From contig NC_091875.1 of the NCBI RefSeq assembly GCF_019399895.1, positions 1,984,001 to 2,048,000 of the forward strand: a stretch of 64,000 nucleotides of DNA, given 5' to 3'. Within the stretch, counting starts at the first letter, position 1, and every line of letters starts with the position of its first letter. Positions 52,601 through 64,000 of the stretch are shown one piece after another. The notes under the pieces were generated by a model. The model saw only the letters and a program-made list of their open reading frames with translations, did no database searches and was not told where the DNA came from. The stretch comes from Cardiocondyla obscurior. Its lineage: Eukaryota; Arthropoda; Insecta; Hymenoptera; Formicidae. The translations under genes were made by a program, and so were the position numbers.

Positions 52601-55556
52601 ATGGAACGGAAATGCCAGAACCGTCGTTTTACCGGCGAGCAGACCGCCTGTTTCAAGTACTTGGCCCGCAGTGACTATCACGCGTCATATTTGAACGATG
52701 GGAACAAATGTCGTCAAATAAATACGGATTGTATCATAGAAAAGTTGCGAAAACTCTTGTCGGATTCCATCACCAACGATCGCGCAGAGATATCGCGACT
52801 TTTATCCGATTATCTGCGTGAAATCGACGACACGTATCCTTTTATTACGAGTTAATAAAGTCTGACTAAGAATTATCAAAGTTTAGCTTTGGATCGATTT
52901 CGGAGTATGGAAATAAAAAGCACAATTAGCAATTACGTCTGTCCCTAAATATAATTTAGAAAAAATAATTCTTTAGCAAGTAATTAATAAAAGAGTTTGT
53001 GGAAATTTAATTTTTATAGAAAAATTTCACAATTTCTTTCGCTTTTATTTATCGCAAAATGATCCAATTTGCCAGACGTGTCTCAATGTGTTTCCTGAAA
53101 GACACCTTTCAGCCAGTCAAGCACCTGCCGGCTGTAATGAAGGTGATAGAATTTCTAGCTCGAAAGGGCAGAGAAGACGACGACTGTCGAGCGCATCTGA
53201 ACAGGATGTTGCACTTATGCAGTCAGCTACCTTTGTTGAAACGAAGTTCCGAAAGTTTCGCTAGCTCTGCCATAACGGGACATTATTTTACATTTCCGGG
53301 TCTTCTTTTGACGATGCTGCCCGATAAGAGAGACGTCACGCGAATTCACAAAGTTCTCGAGTGTCTTTTACTCGTACGAACCGAAACCGACGAACGTCGC
53401 GGGGGTGAAATTAGATTTTCGCCGGCGAGCTACGGAGAACTCCCGATTGCCGGTTATCATCGTCGAATTGCTGGAGGCTGCTGCGCCGAAGATGTACCCG
53501 AAACTTTTGGAACTGTCCTACACGCTCGCCTCGATCTCGGACGAGTTTTGTGAGTAATCGCGAACTAAGATTAATTAATTGTTTTGACTCGTTAAGTAAA
53601 AAATGTTTAAATCAATCCCTCTTAAACGAGCAAAAAGGTATTTATATCACGATATATTTTTTCAAAAATCTACAGTTCGAATTTCTTACTAAAAAAAATA
53701 CATAAAAAGAAAAAAAAGATTTCTAATGCAGGTCATGCTCTAAAGGTTTACGTATCGAGCCATAATTTATTCAAATATTCCAACGAGTAATACGTGCGTG
53801 GATGTTAAAGCGGAGGCGGTTTAAATCGCTTCAAGGCGTTTCTTTTCACGTGCACAAGCTCTATATAGCTCTCGAATATTCCCGAAAGGTTACAAAATGC
53901 TACGGGCGGGTATACCGAACACTCTGTTCACCAGAATGGATCTTCCTTACGCGACGCAAGTGCGCTGTACCAGACCGCCGGACATACCTCTCGAGGGAGA
54001 GGAATATTCGTGGGACGTCATGCTCCTAATAATGAATCTCTTGTGGAGTCTCATGGGATCGGTGTTACCGTCGAATACGTCATCGAAACATTTGCAAGAT
54101 CTCACGTCGCTTAAGCGATGCGCCATGTGGCATTACTTATTGATAACAATTAATTAAAATTATGAAGTAAACGGAAAATAAATGAATTTTATTTATCTTT
54201 AATTATAGTATGTTTTTTTCTTTTAATTTTTAATTTTCTTTTAATTTTAGATATTATTTGTATATTTTATTAACCTTCTTTTAATAAAAATCAACTACCA
54301 AGTATAAAATATACCATTTCCGACGCAGTACAGGGGCTTAAGGTATTCTTTCAAGCGGCAAATACTTCGCGGTCAATATTGCGCTGTCAATTTGAAGACC
54401 AGAAACGACATTGCTACATTGATCCTCGCGGGAATCGTGTCTTTACCTTCCTGGGATCTCGTCAGCAACGGTATCGTGCGGGATATCGTCAATCTTTTAC
54501 CGGCAATTGAATCTAACACGGCCGAAATATGGACGGAAAGTGTCAAGTTCTCCGACAGCAGCGAGGATCATCTTTTTAAAAACTGCTGACGATCGTCGCT
54601 CATCTCTTCGATATCGACGTTTACGTATTTGTAAATTAATTTCTTCGATTAGAAAAATTTATAACGCACACAAATTAAAAAGAAAAAAAGATTTGTTTAA
54701 TTATTATAAAAATACGACTTTCATGTTAAAGAAAATTCGGAGCTTACTTTAGAAGAAGTGCAATGTTTTTAAATTTTAAAAAACGTATCAACAAAAGGCT
54801 TTTTAATTTTTCAGATGATGGAGAAAGCGAAGATTATACCGATTACTCTCCGGATCATTAAATTTTGCATGAGGAATGAAAAGGATAAAGGATTCTCTCC
54901 GTCGCTAATTCTTTTAGAGAACGCGATGCATATCTTATCACTGCTGGCGCCAAGAATAAAGACGGACCTTGTGAAACGTGAAGGCACTTTTACGTAAAAA
55001 AAAAAAAAAAAAAAAGAGAAAAAAACGCGACAAATAAAAAATTATTCGGGTTTTAATACATCATCAAATAAAATAGATTTTAATAATTACAGATTAATGA
55101 CGATGCTTGACCGACTTTTGAACATAGGATTCGACAAACGCCTCGCGATGATTTTTACGAGAACCGTCTACTCGATAATTTTGCAGACCGATACTTTTCT
55201 ACTGGAAAACTTCCAAAAATGTAGAATGACACCGTTATTAATTAGTAAGATTCATTACGAAATGTACATTTTATATCGACATATAAAATATTAAATTTTG
55301 TTCCATAAACAAATTCTTAATAAAATATAATATATCCTTCGAATTTCAGAATTAGCCAACGGTGTAGCGCACTTAAAAAGTTCACAGTGAAAAGGCAACG
55401 GATTCTAACGATACTGCTGATCGCCCTAGAAGGGATTCTCGTGAAAAAACAAGCGTCTGTTCAACAGCTGTGCGAGAAGCGTAGCGTTGAACTTATCTTA
55501 GAAATTCTCACCAAATGCTTGCGTCAAAAAAACGAAGACTTTCAAGTGGACCAGCG
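52601..55556 (+). pseudogene. Cfap69: CFAP69-like cilia/flagella gene with three frame breaks
   Basis: The exon path is 52601-52833, 53076-53549, 53889-54126, 54334-54630, 54815-54993, 55093-55244 and 55350-55556. All borders are GT-AG. Remembered human CFAP69 aligns along its first ~580 residues: LHLCSQLPLLKR, SDEFCYKMLRAG, CAM-GLRYSFKRQILRG, TRNDIATLILAG, SDSSEDHLFK, and QLCEKRSVELILEIL are the clearest blocks. CFAP69 is an armadillo-type protein of sperm flagella and some sensory cilia. The frame breaks inside exons: one extra nucleotide near 53367 (beside TTTT), one missing near 54580 (AAAAA), and one missing near 55375 (AAAAA). Restoring each keeps the alignment going. The last third of the family (about 350 residues) is not found; a serine-rich open frame at 55788-55970 may or may not belong. 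The ATG at 52601 is the only obvious start. It is either a decaying gene or an assembly with homopolymer errors. Confidence 0.58.
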
Positions 55557-56123
55557 GTAACACTTACTAACGACGATTTGTATAAATATCTTATTATTTT
55601 TAAATTTCTTATTATTTCGAGATCTATCATTTTAAATATTTTCTTTTTTTTTTTTTTATTTCTTTTGGTATTTATTTTTGGACAGACTTTTCTTAGTGGC
55701 GGGCGCTTATGTTTTTTGAGAAAAGTATTCGGTTAATTTTATTTCATGCCGGATATCTTTTCGTGATAAAATAAAAGAATCTTTTAGATGGTTGAAGAAC
55801 ATCAATCAATTGACACCTCGCACTATCCTCAAACTCATTTTACAAAGCTATCTCCGGTGTTATCGCCCGATTCATCTCTCGAGGAATCTTTTTCTTCGCT
55901 CGAAGCTACGTCTACGAGTAGTTTTTCTATAAATACGATTTTGCAGAGGAATATGCGACCGAAAGTCTGAATCAATAGTCTGTTTGCGTCACGAAATAAC
56001 AATGTAATAAAATATGCAAAATTAATTCCAGTGCTAAGCACAGCTTAATTTCGCCTAACTCGGTAATTAGAAATCAACTGGAGTTAGGTGTACCCGCACT
56101 AAAAACGTTATACGAATAATATT
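55557..56123 (+). other. Downstream of the CFAP69-like gene, uncertain last exon
   Basis: A fair acceptor precedes 55788. The splice phase from 55556 gives an Arg/Leu-rich reading that stops at about 55930. A different frame stays open to 55970 and is rich in Ser, Thr and Glu. Neither resembles the C-terminal part of CFAP69. I cannot decide whether this is coding or UTR. Confidence 0.3.
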
Positions 56124-56129
56124 AATAAA
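56124..56129 (+). terminator. Candidate poly(A) signal after the CFAP69-like gene
   Basis: This is an AATAAA hexamer in AT-rich DNA about 150 nt after the last open frame of the locus. It is the natural end for a transcript from the upstream gene, if one is made. Confidence 0.35.
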
Positions 56130-56572
56130 GGATAAAATGTTTTTTGTTTCTAAATGTTCACCCACCCAAGTACTAATCGTAACCCAATGTACCTTGATAT
56201 CTTACTTTGATACAATAGCTGTCTTCCTTGTCGACAAGAAGCATCCGTAGTAAATTATCAATTTATTATCATTTTTTTTTTTACTTGACAGTAATTGATT
56301 CAGATAGTATCCGATGACAATTATAAAACTGTGCTCTAAATTAAAAATCAAAGAACTGCCTTATCTTAACACGTCAACTGAAATTATAATTAAAATACGT
56401 CGCTCTTTCTAATTTCACAATTACGTCTCCGCTGATTTACTATTTTTAATTTCTTTACCCTTTGATCCCCGACGAAGGGTTTCACGGGACAAAGATCGAC
56501 CCAGCCCGAAAGTCGAGAGTCGGATGTTCGCGCGAGCGGCATCCGGCGTGCCGAGGCTGGAAAGCGCGCGAT

Positions 56573-56606
56573 CATCTAGATGACCATCTAGATAACCATC
56601 TAAACG
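56573..56606. repeat. Three tandem 12-bp units
   Basis: The unit CATCTAGAT(G/A)AC occurs twice in full, followed by a third diverged copy (CATCTAAACG). It sits at the edge of the CpG-rich region upstream of the 57341 gene. Each full unit contains the palindrome ATCTAGAT. Confidence 0.8.
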
Positions 56607-56609
56607 GTC

Positions 56610-57340
56610 TCGAGGCCGATCCGGAGTGGGCGAGAGGGACTGGCGAGCGTAGCGAGCGGCTAGTGCGAGCGAGCATGCCGTTCGCGTCGCAAGTGAGTGC
56701 CGTCGCCGTGGTCCGCAGTCCGACGGTACCGGTTTGAAGAGCCCGTGCTTCAGGACTAGCTCCCAGTAGACCCGTTCGCACGTCCTCCGCGTCAGTGTGC
56801 CACGCAGCTCGAAGCGAATCGCTCTCGCTCCGTTCCCTCGAGCGCGTAGCGGCAGCAGCAGCAGTTGTGCCCGCGAGAGTTACGCGCGACCGAAGGAGGA
56901 CGCGACTTTTCCCGGAGCATCCTGCACGACGAGAAGCGCGACCGCGAGACATTTCCTCCTTCCTTCCCGGCATTCACATCACCGCCCGAATCCTCCGCCT
57001 TCTTCTACTTCGCTCCTCTCTCTCTCTCTCTCTTTTTTCTTTCTCTCCTTTTTTTTTTCTCGGTAGCCCGAGTCCATCCCTTGAGTCCCCGTGTTCCTCC
57101 GCATCCGGTTCTCCCTTCGTCACCCGCGCCTTTGTGCGTCCCTCGCGCCTTCGACGTTCCTCGCCGCCGCCACAAGCGCGCCGCGCTCGACGCTTTTCCG
57201 TTGCGCTCCGCTTCGCCGGGAGTTATTGGCGTGCTGTCGACGGAACGAAGTCGCCGCCGCGGTGAGTTTTAGCTATCGCGCCGTAGCCTCGCACGGAAGA
57301 GACGAGACGGAAACCTCCCTCGCTGTGTCATCACGCAACC
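56610..57340 (+). promoter_or_regulatory. CpG-rich promoter / 5' UTR region of the 57341 gene
   Basis: GC and CpG content rise sharply here compared with the AT-rich DNA before 56450. A signal-peptide ATG at 57341 follows. A strong donor (GCG|GTGAGT) at 57262 shows that some transcripts may splice out of this region before the ATG. Upstream open frames are Arg/Ser-rich and look like UTR. The transcription start cannot be fixed from sequence alone. Confidence 0.45.
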
Positions 57341-57455
57341 ATGGCGCGTGAGGAGAGACGGTGGTGCTACTTCGATGGACGTGCGGGGCCGACGTTGGTC
57401 CCGCTGCTGCTCGTCGTCCTGTGCGCTCTTTTGGCTGGATCCTTGGCGGAGTACG
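57341..57455 (+). CDS. First coding exon of an unidentified secreted or membrane protein
   Basis: The ATG lies in a good context (CAACCATGG). It opens 38 residues with a charged start, then a hydrophobic core (LVPLLLVVLCALLAG) and a small-residue SLA end typical of a cleaved signal peptide. The exon ends in phase 1 at a consensus donor (TACG|GTGAGT). The next exon is not recognised before the window end, so the intron is at least 6.5 kb. Too little mature protein is visible to name the family. The alternative is that this is spurious and the transcript uses the donor at 57262. Confidence 0.55.
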
Positions 57456-57896
57456 GTGAGTGCCGTGCATGTACGAAGTGCTGTGTGTGTGCGTGCGTGT
57501 ATACAAATGTTATTTACATATTCGTTGTACATATGCGAGCGCGCGTGCGGGCGGCCTTTCGATAACCTGTTGCGTATCACGGAGAATTTTTTTTCGGAGC
57601 AGGAGAAGCGCGAGCGAGACGACGTGAGCAACGAACGCGCTCGCGAGAGGAAGAGAGACGACGCGAGAAAGATCGGCTGAGCGTCTGGACCATTTTTCTT
57701 CTTTTTTTTTTTTTCAACTGTTTTATTAATTTTTTTGTTTTTTTTTTTATTTATTTTATTTCTTTTTTTTTTTTTAACATCCGACAGCGACGTCCCGAAC
57801 GGTGCGTCAGAGAGGCCTCGCGCACCCTCCCGAAAGAGAAACGTGGCGGGAGGTCGGGTAATAAAGAATTATCGCAGATGCCAGGGGGTAGACAGG

Positions 57897-58048
57897 TAAA
57901 AGGAGACGAATAGACAGAGAGAGAAACAGAAAGAAAGAGAGAGAGCGAGAAAGAGAAAGGGAGAAAGAGAAAGAACGAGAGAGGATAAAGGGAAAGAAAG
58001 AGGAAAAAAAGGAGAGAAGGGCGAGAGCGGGGAGAAAAAAAATCCGGT
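57897..58048. repeat. GA-rich purine tract, about 150 bp
   Basis: The plus strand is almost entirely A and G (GAGAGA and AAAGA units) with a few C or T interruptions. A shorter CT-rich tract follows at 58201-58242 and could pair with it. Mirror-symmetric purine tracts can form triplex DNA, and GA repeats bind GAGA-type factors in insects. Confidence 0.75.
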
Positions 58049-61000
58049 CGTTTGTGTGGGACCCACGTTTGGATCTTGGGCCTTCTTCCGCTCCCTGCGT
58101 GATCCGGGTGACGCTCCGGTCCTCGTCCCCAGCATCCGACCGTGTCGCGCCTATGCAACGGGATCGGGGCCGCTCTTGCCGCTGGAATAAGGTCGCGTGG
58201 TCCCTCTCTTTCTCTCTCCTTCTTTCTCTTTCCTCTTCTCACCCGTTCATGGCCAAAGAACGATCTCGCGCTTGAAACGTTTACCCGCGTGACCGATGGC
58301 ACGTCGCGAGAATTCGCGGAATGATCAGGCGACTTCAATTAACGCGGCGCGAAGTAAATGAGAGAAGAGAACGCCCCGCTGAGCCGCGAGATCACACATC
58401 GGCATATCATGGACCAGGGTTATACAGCCAGCCTTCATCCATATCGCACGTGTCGCTTATCACACCGCTGTCCCCCCCTGCAAGCCCTTCGTTTTAATGA
58501 GCTGTTTTTTTCACTTAAATTACGAGCGTCACGCGACGCGTAATTACTTCGTCGCTGAAACACGTTGTTTCGGCGCTTGCTTGTTATTAAAAAAAAAAAA
58601 AAAAGAGATTGCCTTGATTCGCACGAGTATGACGTACGTAATACATCTTCCTATCGTTCCTTCCCGTTACACCTGTCGGCGCTGGATTTCTCAGAGGACA
58701 GAAGGACGGGATTTTTTTTCTCGCAATTTCCAGACTCTCTCCGACCCTCCCGTTCTGACCTTCGTCGAAGGACAAGACGGCAAATTCATGGGTGACGACT
58801 CGAAAGGAGAAGGTGGTTCCTCGGGGTCGCCCTCCGCATACCGTTGACGCGCCTTGATTTCGCGATTGCAAAATCGCCCGCTACTCGCCGGAGGCGATCC
58901 GCCGTCGTACGCGTTCCTTTGCTCACCGCGCGCGCCTTCGACAGCCGGCAATTGCGACTGACTTGTCGGAATCGGCTATTGTCGACGTCATCGTAATAGT
59001 TGGTGTCAACCAGAACGCCGCGGAATGCGAAACTATCGGCCGTCGACGGCTAGCTCTCGCGAATCGCGCCGACTTTGCTCCGAGTCCATTTCAAATTACG
59101 TTACAAACGGAATAAATTAAATGAAGTAACGATAGTATTGAAGAAGGAAAAAGAATGATCTAAATTAATTAGAGGCGTGGAAGTATTTGCCTTGTCAGAT
59201 ATTGCGTGACGAACACGCTATTTAATTACCTCGTCTCTTAATCCTAGAATTTTGTTAAGCTACGTCGCGAGGCGATTAAACAGAAATTTATGAAATAAAT
59301 TTAATTAACATTGAAACTACCGACGTGGGTTTTCACGCTTGAAAATTTTTCGGCGAGGGTTCTTCAATGTGGCGACAAACGAGAGGCGTTTGTCATCTTA
59401 TTTTTATATTAACACATATTTCATTCTTATCGAGACGTTACTTAACACCCGGATGTCATTTCCATAAATTCTCGCCTTTTCTTCTTCATAATAACGTCGC
59501 GTATGCACGTAATTCGTTCTTCTACAGACAGCGGCTGACATCTAGATACAAAGACAATTTGTCACGAACGGGAGTCCGCTTTGCAAATACCGGGTCGGAA
59601 AAATACATTTCGCGAATGCAGCTGAAAAAAAAAAAAGTGTCAATCGTGCGTGCTGAAAGCCGCATGTGTCTATTATTGCACCTTCGGCTCGTTTGTACAG
59701 CAGCCGCTTGCGGATTGCTCAACAATATTTAGCACTTGCAGCACTTGCGACACTCTGATACGTAATTAATTGTCGCGGCGATATATTTTTATAATTAAAA
59801 TGTGAAAATTATTGTTGAAAATCTTGGGTTTTTATTTCATTTTATCGGAACACGTTCGCAGAAAATTTCAGAGCACCCGTGCGTCTTCACGCGAATTTGT
59901 CTCATGACCGCTCTCTCGAATCGGATCCGTCCTACTGTTAAGGAATCAATAGCAGGACTTTATAACGTGTAAATGGCTACGAGCTTTCTGTTCCGCGGGC
60001 ATCGTTGCGCGATGCAATAAACGACTGCATCCATAATGCATAATGCAGACCAAGTATTTTGCGGGGATCGATGGATTAACTTGCAACAACGCGACACGAT
60101 ACTCTCGGTATGTGTTGTATCAGCAGAAGCTATGTTTGAAACAAGTAACGTAAATACGAGTATTAATTAAACTATCTCGTTTCCGAAATTTTTGCACTTG
60201 TGATAAACGTATTTAGCGGCACAATTTTTGCGATCCTTAATTAACATTATTAAGAAAGAATTTGCATTTAACTTAAAAGTTGGAAAATTAATTTCTATAA
60301 TTTTCGATAATAAATTGTAGCTTACGCGATCTAAGTAATTCGATGAGACAGCTAATTGCCTAAATGTGCCGCAGGCAAAAGTATAAAACATAAAACTCAA
60401 ATTGTAAAATATAAAATAAAATATAAATAAAAAATTAATAAAGTGCGAATCCGTTCTTGCTGAGGCTCGCCTCGTCGATGTTTAATAATTCAAAAGGCGC
60501 CTTTTCCGTTTTATCTTTACGCATGTGAAATCATATCCTGAATCTTATCGCGTTCGCTTATCGCTGATAGCCGCGGTGAATTGCGCATCCGCGCGTCTCA
60601 AAAGACAATATCAGTGAACGCGAATAAATTTAGATAAGCATGACCTCTGAGTTTGCACACTACGAGTGCACACGTTTAATGTAGATCACGCGGTTAGCAT
60701 AACATATCAATATTTTAATACCACGTCGCTTTAATTCGAGCGCAAGGTAAAAAGTCTGCGCTTAATGAAAGATACATATCTTTTCGCTTGCCCGACCGTC
60801 GAGACGTTTCAGATCAGCGCCTCGTTTTCGATTCCACGTGTCCGAAATTTTCGAAAAGAAGTCGTGCGCGACGCTCCAAGACGTCGAATTCGTTCCGCAA
60901 GCACGAAACGTCTCCGAACGTGTAATTAGATTTCGCGTAATTCCACGGCGGCGGGCAAAGTCTTAAAGCGCGCCGTGTCGTCTCAATTCCGCCGATGAAA

Positions 61001-63730
61001 AGGCCTGGCCGCGGAAGACGCGCGTTTATCCCGTACCCGCTAAACCATGTTAAAAAGTTAGCGCGTAGCGGCCTTGTTTTTCAGCCGGTCAAATTTAAAG
61101 TTGCAAAGTCACGCCTGCGTGACCCGCAATTTACCTCTTCGAGTTTCTACAAACGTAATTATTTTTGCGGCTAATTAATAATTATTTTTACATATTCATA
61201 GCGCCTAATTTACGATACTGTGGCGATCGCGCGAAGTGACTCGAGCCTACGAAATAAATTATACGTGCTTCAAAGAAAAAAAAAAAAAAAATAAAAGGAA
61301 ATCGCGTTTTTTATTTATTATTTATTTTTGAGAATAAAAGATACGTTTCTCGATCCGTCGAATCGCCGTCGATTCCGGGTTTTTCATCCAGACGAGTTCC
61401 GCGAACGATTCTCGCCCGAAGAGATAATTAAGGGTGATTAGTTAAGAGAGGGTTAGAATCGTTCTTCCCGGAAAGGGAGCCATCGGGCTTAAACAATCGA
61501 TCTTCGCGTAAAGACAAAGGTACGCTTGGCCGCACGAGAATGTGGAATTCCGCGGAATGGACTTTCGCGCCACCCGATATTCTCGCGAGCCGAGCGCGGA
61601 AACGCTCTCCGCGAAGTGTAGAAATTTGTCCTCGTAACACTTGGCTTGCCTGCATACATAATCGCACGCTTTTTCCAATGCGGCGGGATTAATGCGACGC
61701 AAAACATCACCGCGCTCGCGGCACCGAAATTTCGCGTTTCGAGCGGGAGGAGCCTACGGCCGATAAACTTGGAAAATCATAATGATTTCGGTTTTGAGCA
61801 ACGTTCCCAAGTGTTTCTATCTACTTTCTGTTTATATGGCGCAATCGTGGGTGTCTTATTAGATTCCTTGAGGTTTCTCTTAATTGCACAGTCCGACAAT
61901 CACGGATTCTTTTCTTTTTTTTTTTTAACTCTCGTATACATAAATTATTATTCGCATATACACGTGGCGTGATAGCGTTTAAATTGCGCATATTTCAACA
62001 GATACTAAAAGGGAAATTGCAGAATTACGAGATGGTACGAAAATAATTTTTTCGTACGAATAGGAAAAAAATGTTTGACTAACAAGTACGTGAATAATTA
62101 CAAATATTATATCCCGAGAATGTGTCGGCGATAGCAATTTAAATAAAAATTTACAACTACTTAATAAAACATTCCGTATGAAAAAAATGATAATTTAAAA
62201 CAAAAGTAAGTATTTAATTAAATTCTTCCTGTATAATGTGTATATATTAAAAAATAAAAAATACTTGGCCTCTTTCTCCGTTATCGAAAATCAAGATAAA
62301 CAAGTATTACTACATCAAATCTAAATTTTAATAAGGAATGCATCAGATACGTCGATACGAAATTCTATCGACTATATCGAAGAAAAGAACCAAAAGAAAA
62401 TTCCCCCCCAAAAAAAATAATTCCGGCAGATTTTCTAGATCACGAAAAAAAATTTTTTTTCTTTTTTTTAATTTTCGTATCGCGCAATTCTGGCGTAGAT
62501 CGCCGGGAAATTTCTGCAACTGTCACTTTCGCCGTGGCGAACGTAGAGGGGACCGCGATTTTTATCATTTCTCATCAATCTTCTCTTTCGGCGCGCATTT
62601 TCCCGGGGAAAACATGGTGGCGGGTAACAGCGGGTACCGGAGTCGCGCTCCTATTCATTTTACTGGCGACTCACAGCGAACGGACGAACGTGCGCCGACA
62701 GCTCATCCATGAGTCACGGCTTTTGTCATATTTCCATCGACGTAGAAAGTTCAACGCACTCTCCTCGACCACCGCTCGCCGTTACACCTTTCGTGTACAA
62801 CCGCAGCCCCGGATCGCTCTATTTTCGCTAACGCGCGGCGTATCGTCGGACTTACACTCGCGGTGGCCTCGTTCGTTCCACGGAAGACGCGTACGTCAGC
62901 CAAAGAAGTCAGTGTCCCCATCGATGGGATCGATAATCGTGATACAGTGCTCATACTAGAAGAAATTATTCGCATTGATAAATTTTTCGAGAGAGAAGGT
63001 ACGCTTTCGAGTCGCGAGAGTCCTGATAATTTGATTTTGAGTTTAACAATTGTCGGCATAATTGAATTTTTTTAAATAAATTTTTTATGCGTTCCCGGGA
63101 CGAAGTTCGATTTGTATTCGAAAGCGTATAGATGATTTTCGGAATGAATTCATCTCGATCGAAGTGCTTTTAAATATTCAACGACGCCAGAAAAACATTG
63201 AAATTTTCGCCTCATCGTAATTACGCTAATTGCCGTAAATCACAATACCGCGAGGTCAAACTTGTAGCTTCGTTCTCTGTTTGCCAAGTGAAACTGATAA
63301 TTAAATGAAACGGCAAAAATATGTTACGTTCGTGACACTATTTTCCGTTGACCACCGCTCCAGATTTTTTTTTCTTTTTTTTTTTTTCTTTTGCCAGAAA
63401 CATTTCGCTATTTAAAGCGAATTTTCGGCGATCTACAACTCTCTCGCGTCCGAACCCTTGCCAATTTTCTATTTATACCTGTGCTATGCTTTGTGTGTTT
63501 TAATGCATTCACATATGTGGAGATGCTCCACATAACTCGCACTTATTCCGATTTTTCAATTTGCTTCATCACGAGATATATGTATATTTAAATAAAAAAA
63601 TAAAAAAAATGTAGAAAAATAGATTGTCTAATAAAATATAATCCCAAATATATTTTAAAGTAAAAACAATAAATGTCGCGATAATAAATTTTTTTTCTAG
63701 ACTTTAAATTTAAACAAACATTATATTTAA

Positions 63731-63733
<3 letters not shown>

Positions 63734-63761
<28 letters not shown>
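63734..63761. repeat. (CT)14 microsatellite
   Basis: This is an uninterrupted CT dinucleotide run of 28 nt. Confidence 0.95.
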
Positions 63762-63765
<4 letters not shown>

Positions 63766-64000
63766 TCGGTCTGGCATATGTCGATAGTTAACTCCCTTTA
63801 TTACGCGCGCTTTTATGGGCGCTCGTTCGTGCACACATATTGCACACCGCTCGTTGACGAAGATGCGTGTACGTATCCGGTTTCGGTAACGCATATCACC
63901 GATACGCCGGCCGATACGCGGCGTAATCCACACGCGTGTACGGTGCCGGCACCGATCGGAGCGTGACAAATATATATCGTCTCTTTAAATGGCTTTGTGA

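Larger units (their letters stand above)
57456..64000 (+). other. Presumed long first intron of the 57341 gene
   Basis: No convincing exon on either strand. It includes a purine-rich tract (57897-58048), CpG-rich patches (58050-58330 and 60800-61070) and AT-rich DNA. The open frames at 62338-63075 do not show recognisable motifs or matching splice sites. Confidence 0.4.

Noticed and set aside
55788..55970. Open frame with Ser/Thr/Glu-rich peptide as last CFAP69 exon
   Set aside because: It is not in the frame set by the upstream splice and has no similarity to the C-terminal part of the family, so it was left out of the gene model.
57751..58338. 195-codon minus-strand frame
   Set aside because: It is the complement of the GA-rich tract read as Ser/Leu/Phe repeats.
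62338..63075. Overlapping open frames late in the presumed intron
   Set aside because: The peptides look somewhat less random than others, but three frames overlap, none has paired splice sites, and no family is recognised.
1..64000. CRISPR arrays, bacterial operons or a prophage
   Set aside because: The window is spliced animal DNA. No regularly spaced identical repeats and no prokaryotic gene organisation are present.

Overview
This is nuclear genomic DNA from an animal, almost certainly an insect. Coding exons are broken by short GT-AG introns. The two large genes match the insect Dock3/4 (sponge) and Flamingo/Starry night families. CpG is plentiful in the non-coding DNA, and long A/T homopolymers are common. 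That CpG richness fits Hymenoptera (ants, bees, wasps), but the order is an inference.

Layout. Positions 1-18611 hold no exon I can recognise. They are most simply read as a very long intron upstream of the first visible spg exon. From 18612 to 26789 (+) lies the Dock3/4 Rac/Rap exchange factor sponge: 13 exons with consistent phases, N-terminus outside the window or unrecognised, C-terminus complete. An 18-nt in-frame microexon candidate lies at 23231-23248. spg converges tail to tail with the seven-pass cadherin starry night/flamingo (28666-41001, minus strand). The latter is modelled completely with 15 coding exons that sum to 9522 nt, exactly 3174 codons. Its 5' UTR acceptor is at 41125, and a plausible first non-coding exon sits near 49991-50240.

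From 52601 to about 55556 (+) is a gene whose exons align well by eye with the N-terminal two thirds of CFAP69, a cilia/flagella-associated protein. Its reading frame is broken at three places, each beside an A or T run, and the C-terminal third is not seen. It is either a decaying pseudogene or carries homopolymer assembly errors. At 57341-57455 (+) a signal-peptide first coding exon of an unidentified secreted or membrane protein opens into an intron that runs to the window end.

Working together: spg and stan both act on cell shape and polarity (Rac/Rap activation; planar polarity and neurite patterning), but nothing in the sequence shows co-regulation. The points most worth a second look are the stan 3' end, where a stop codon is embedded in a splice donor and so switches a PDZ-binding C-terminus on or off; the lysine that replaces histidine at the stan GPS cleavage site; the spg microexon; a 178-bp near-palindrome just past the spg poly(A) signals; and the triple-frameshifted CFAP69-like gene.
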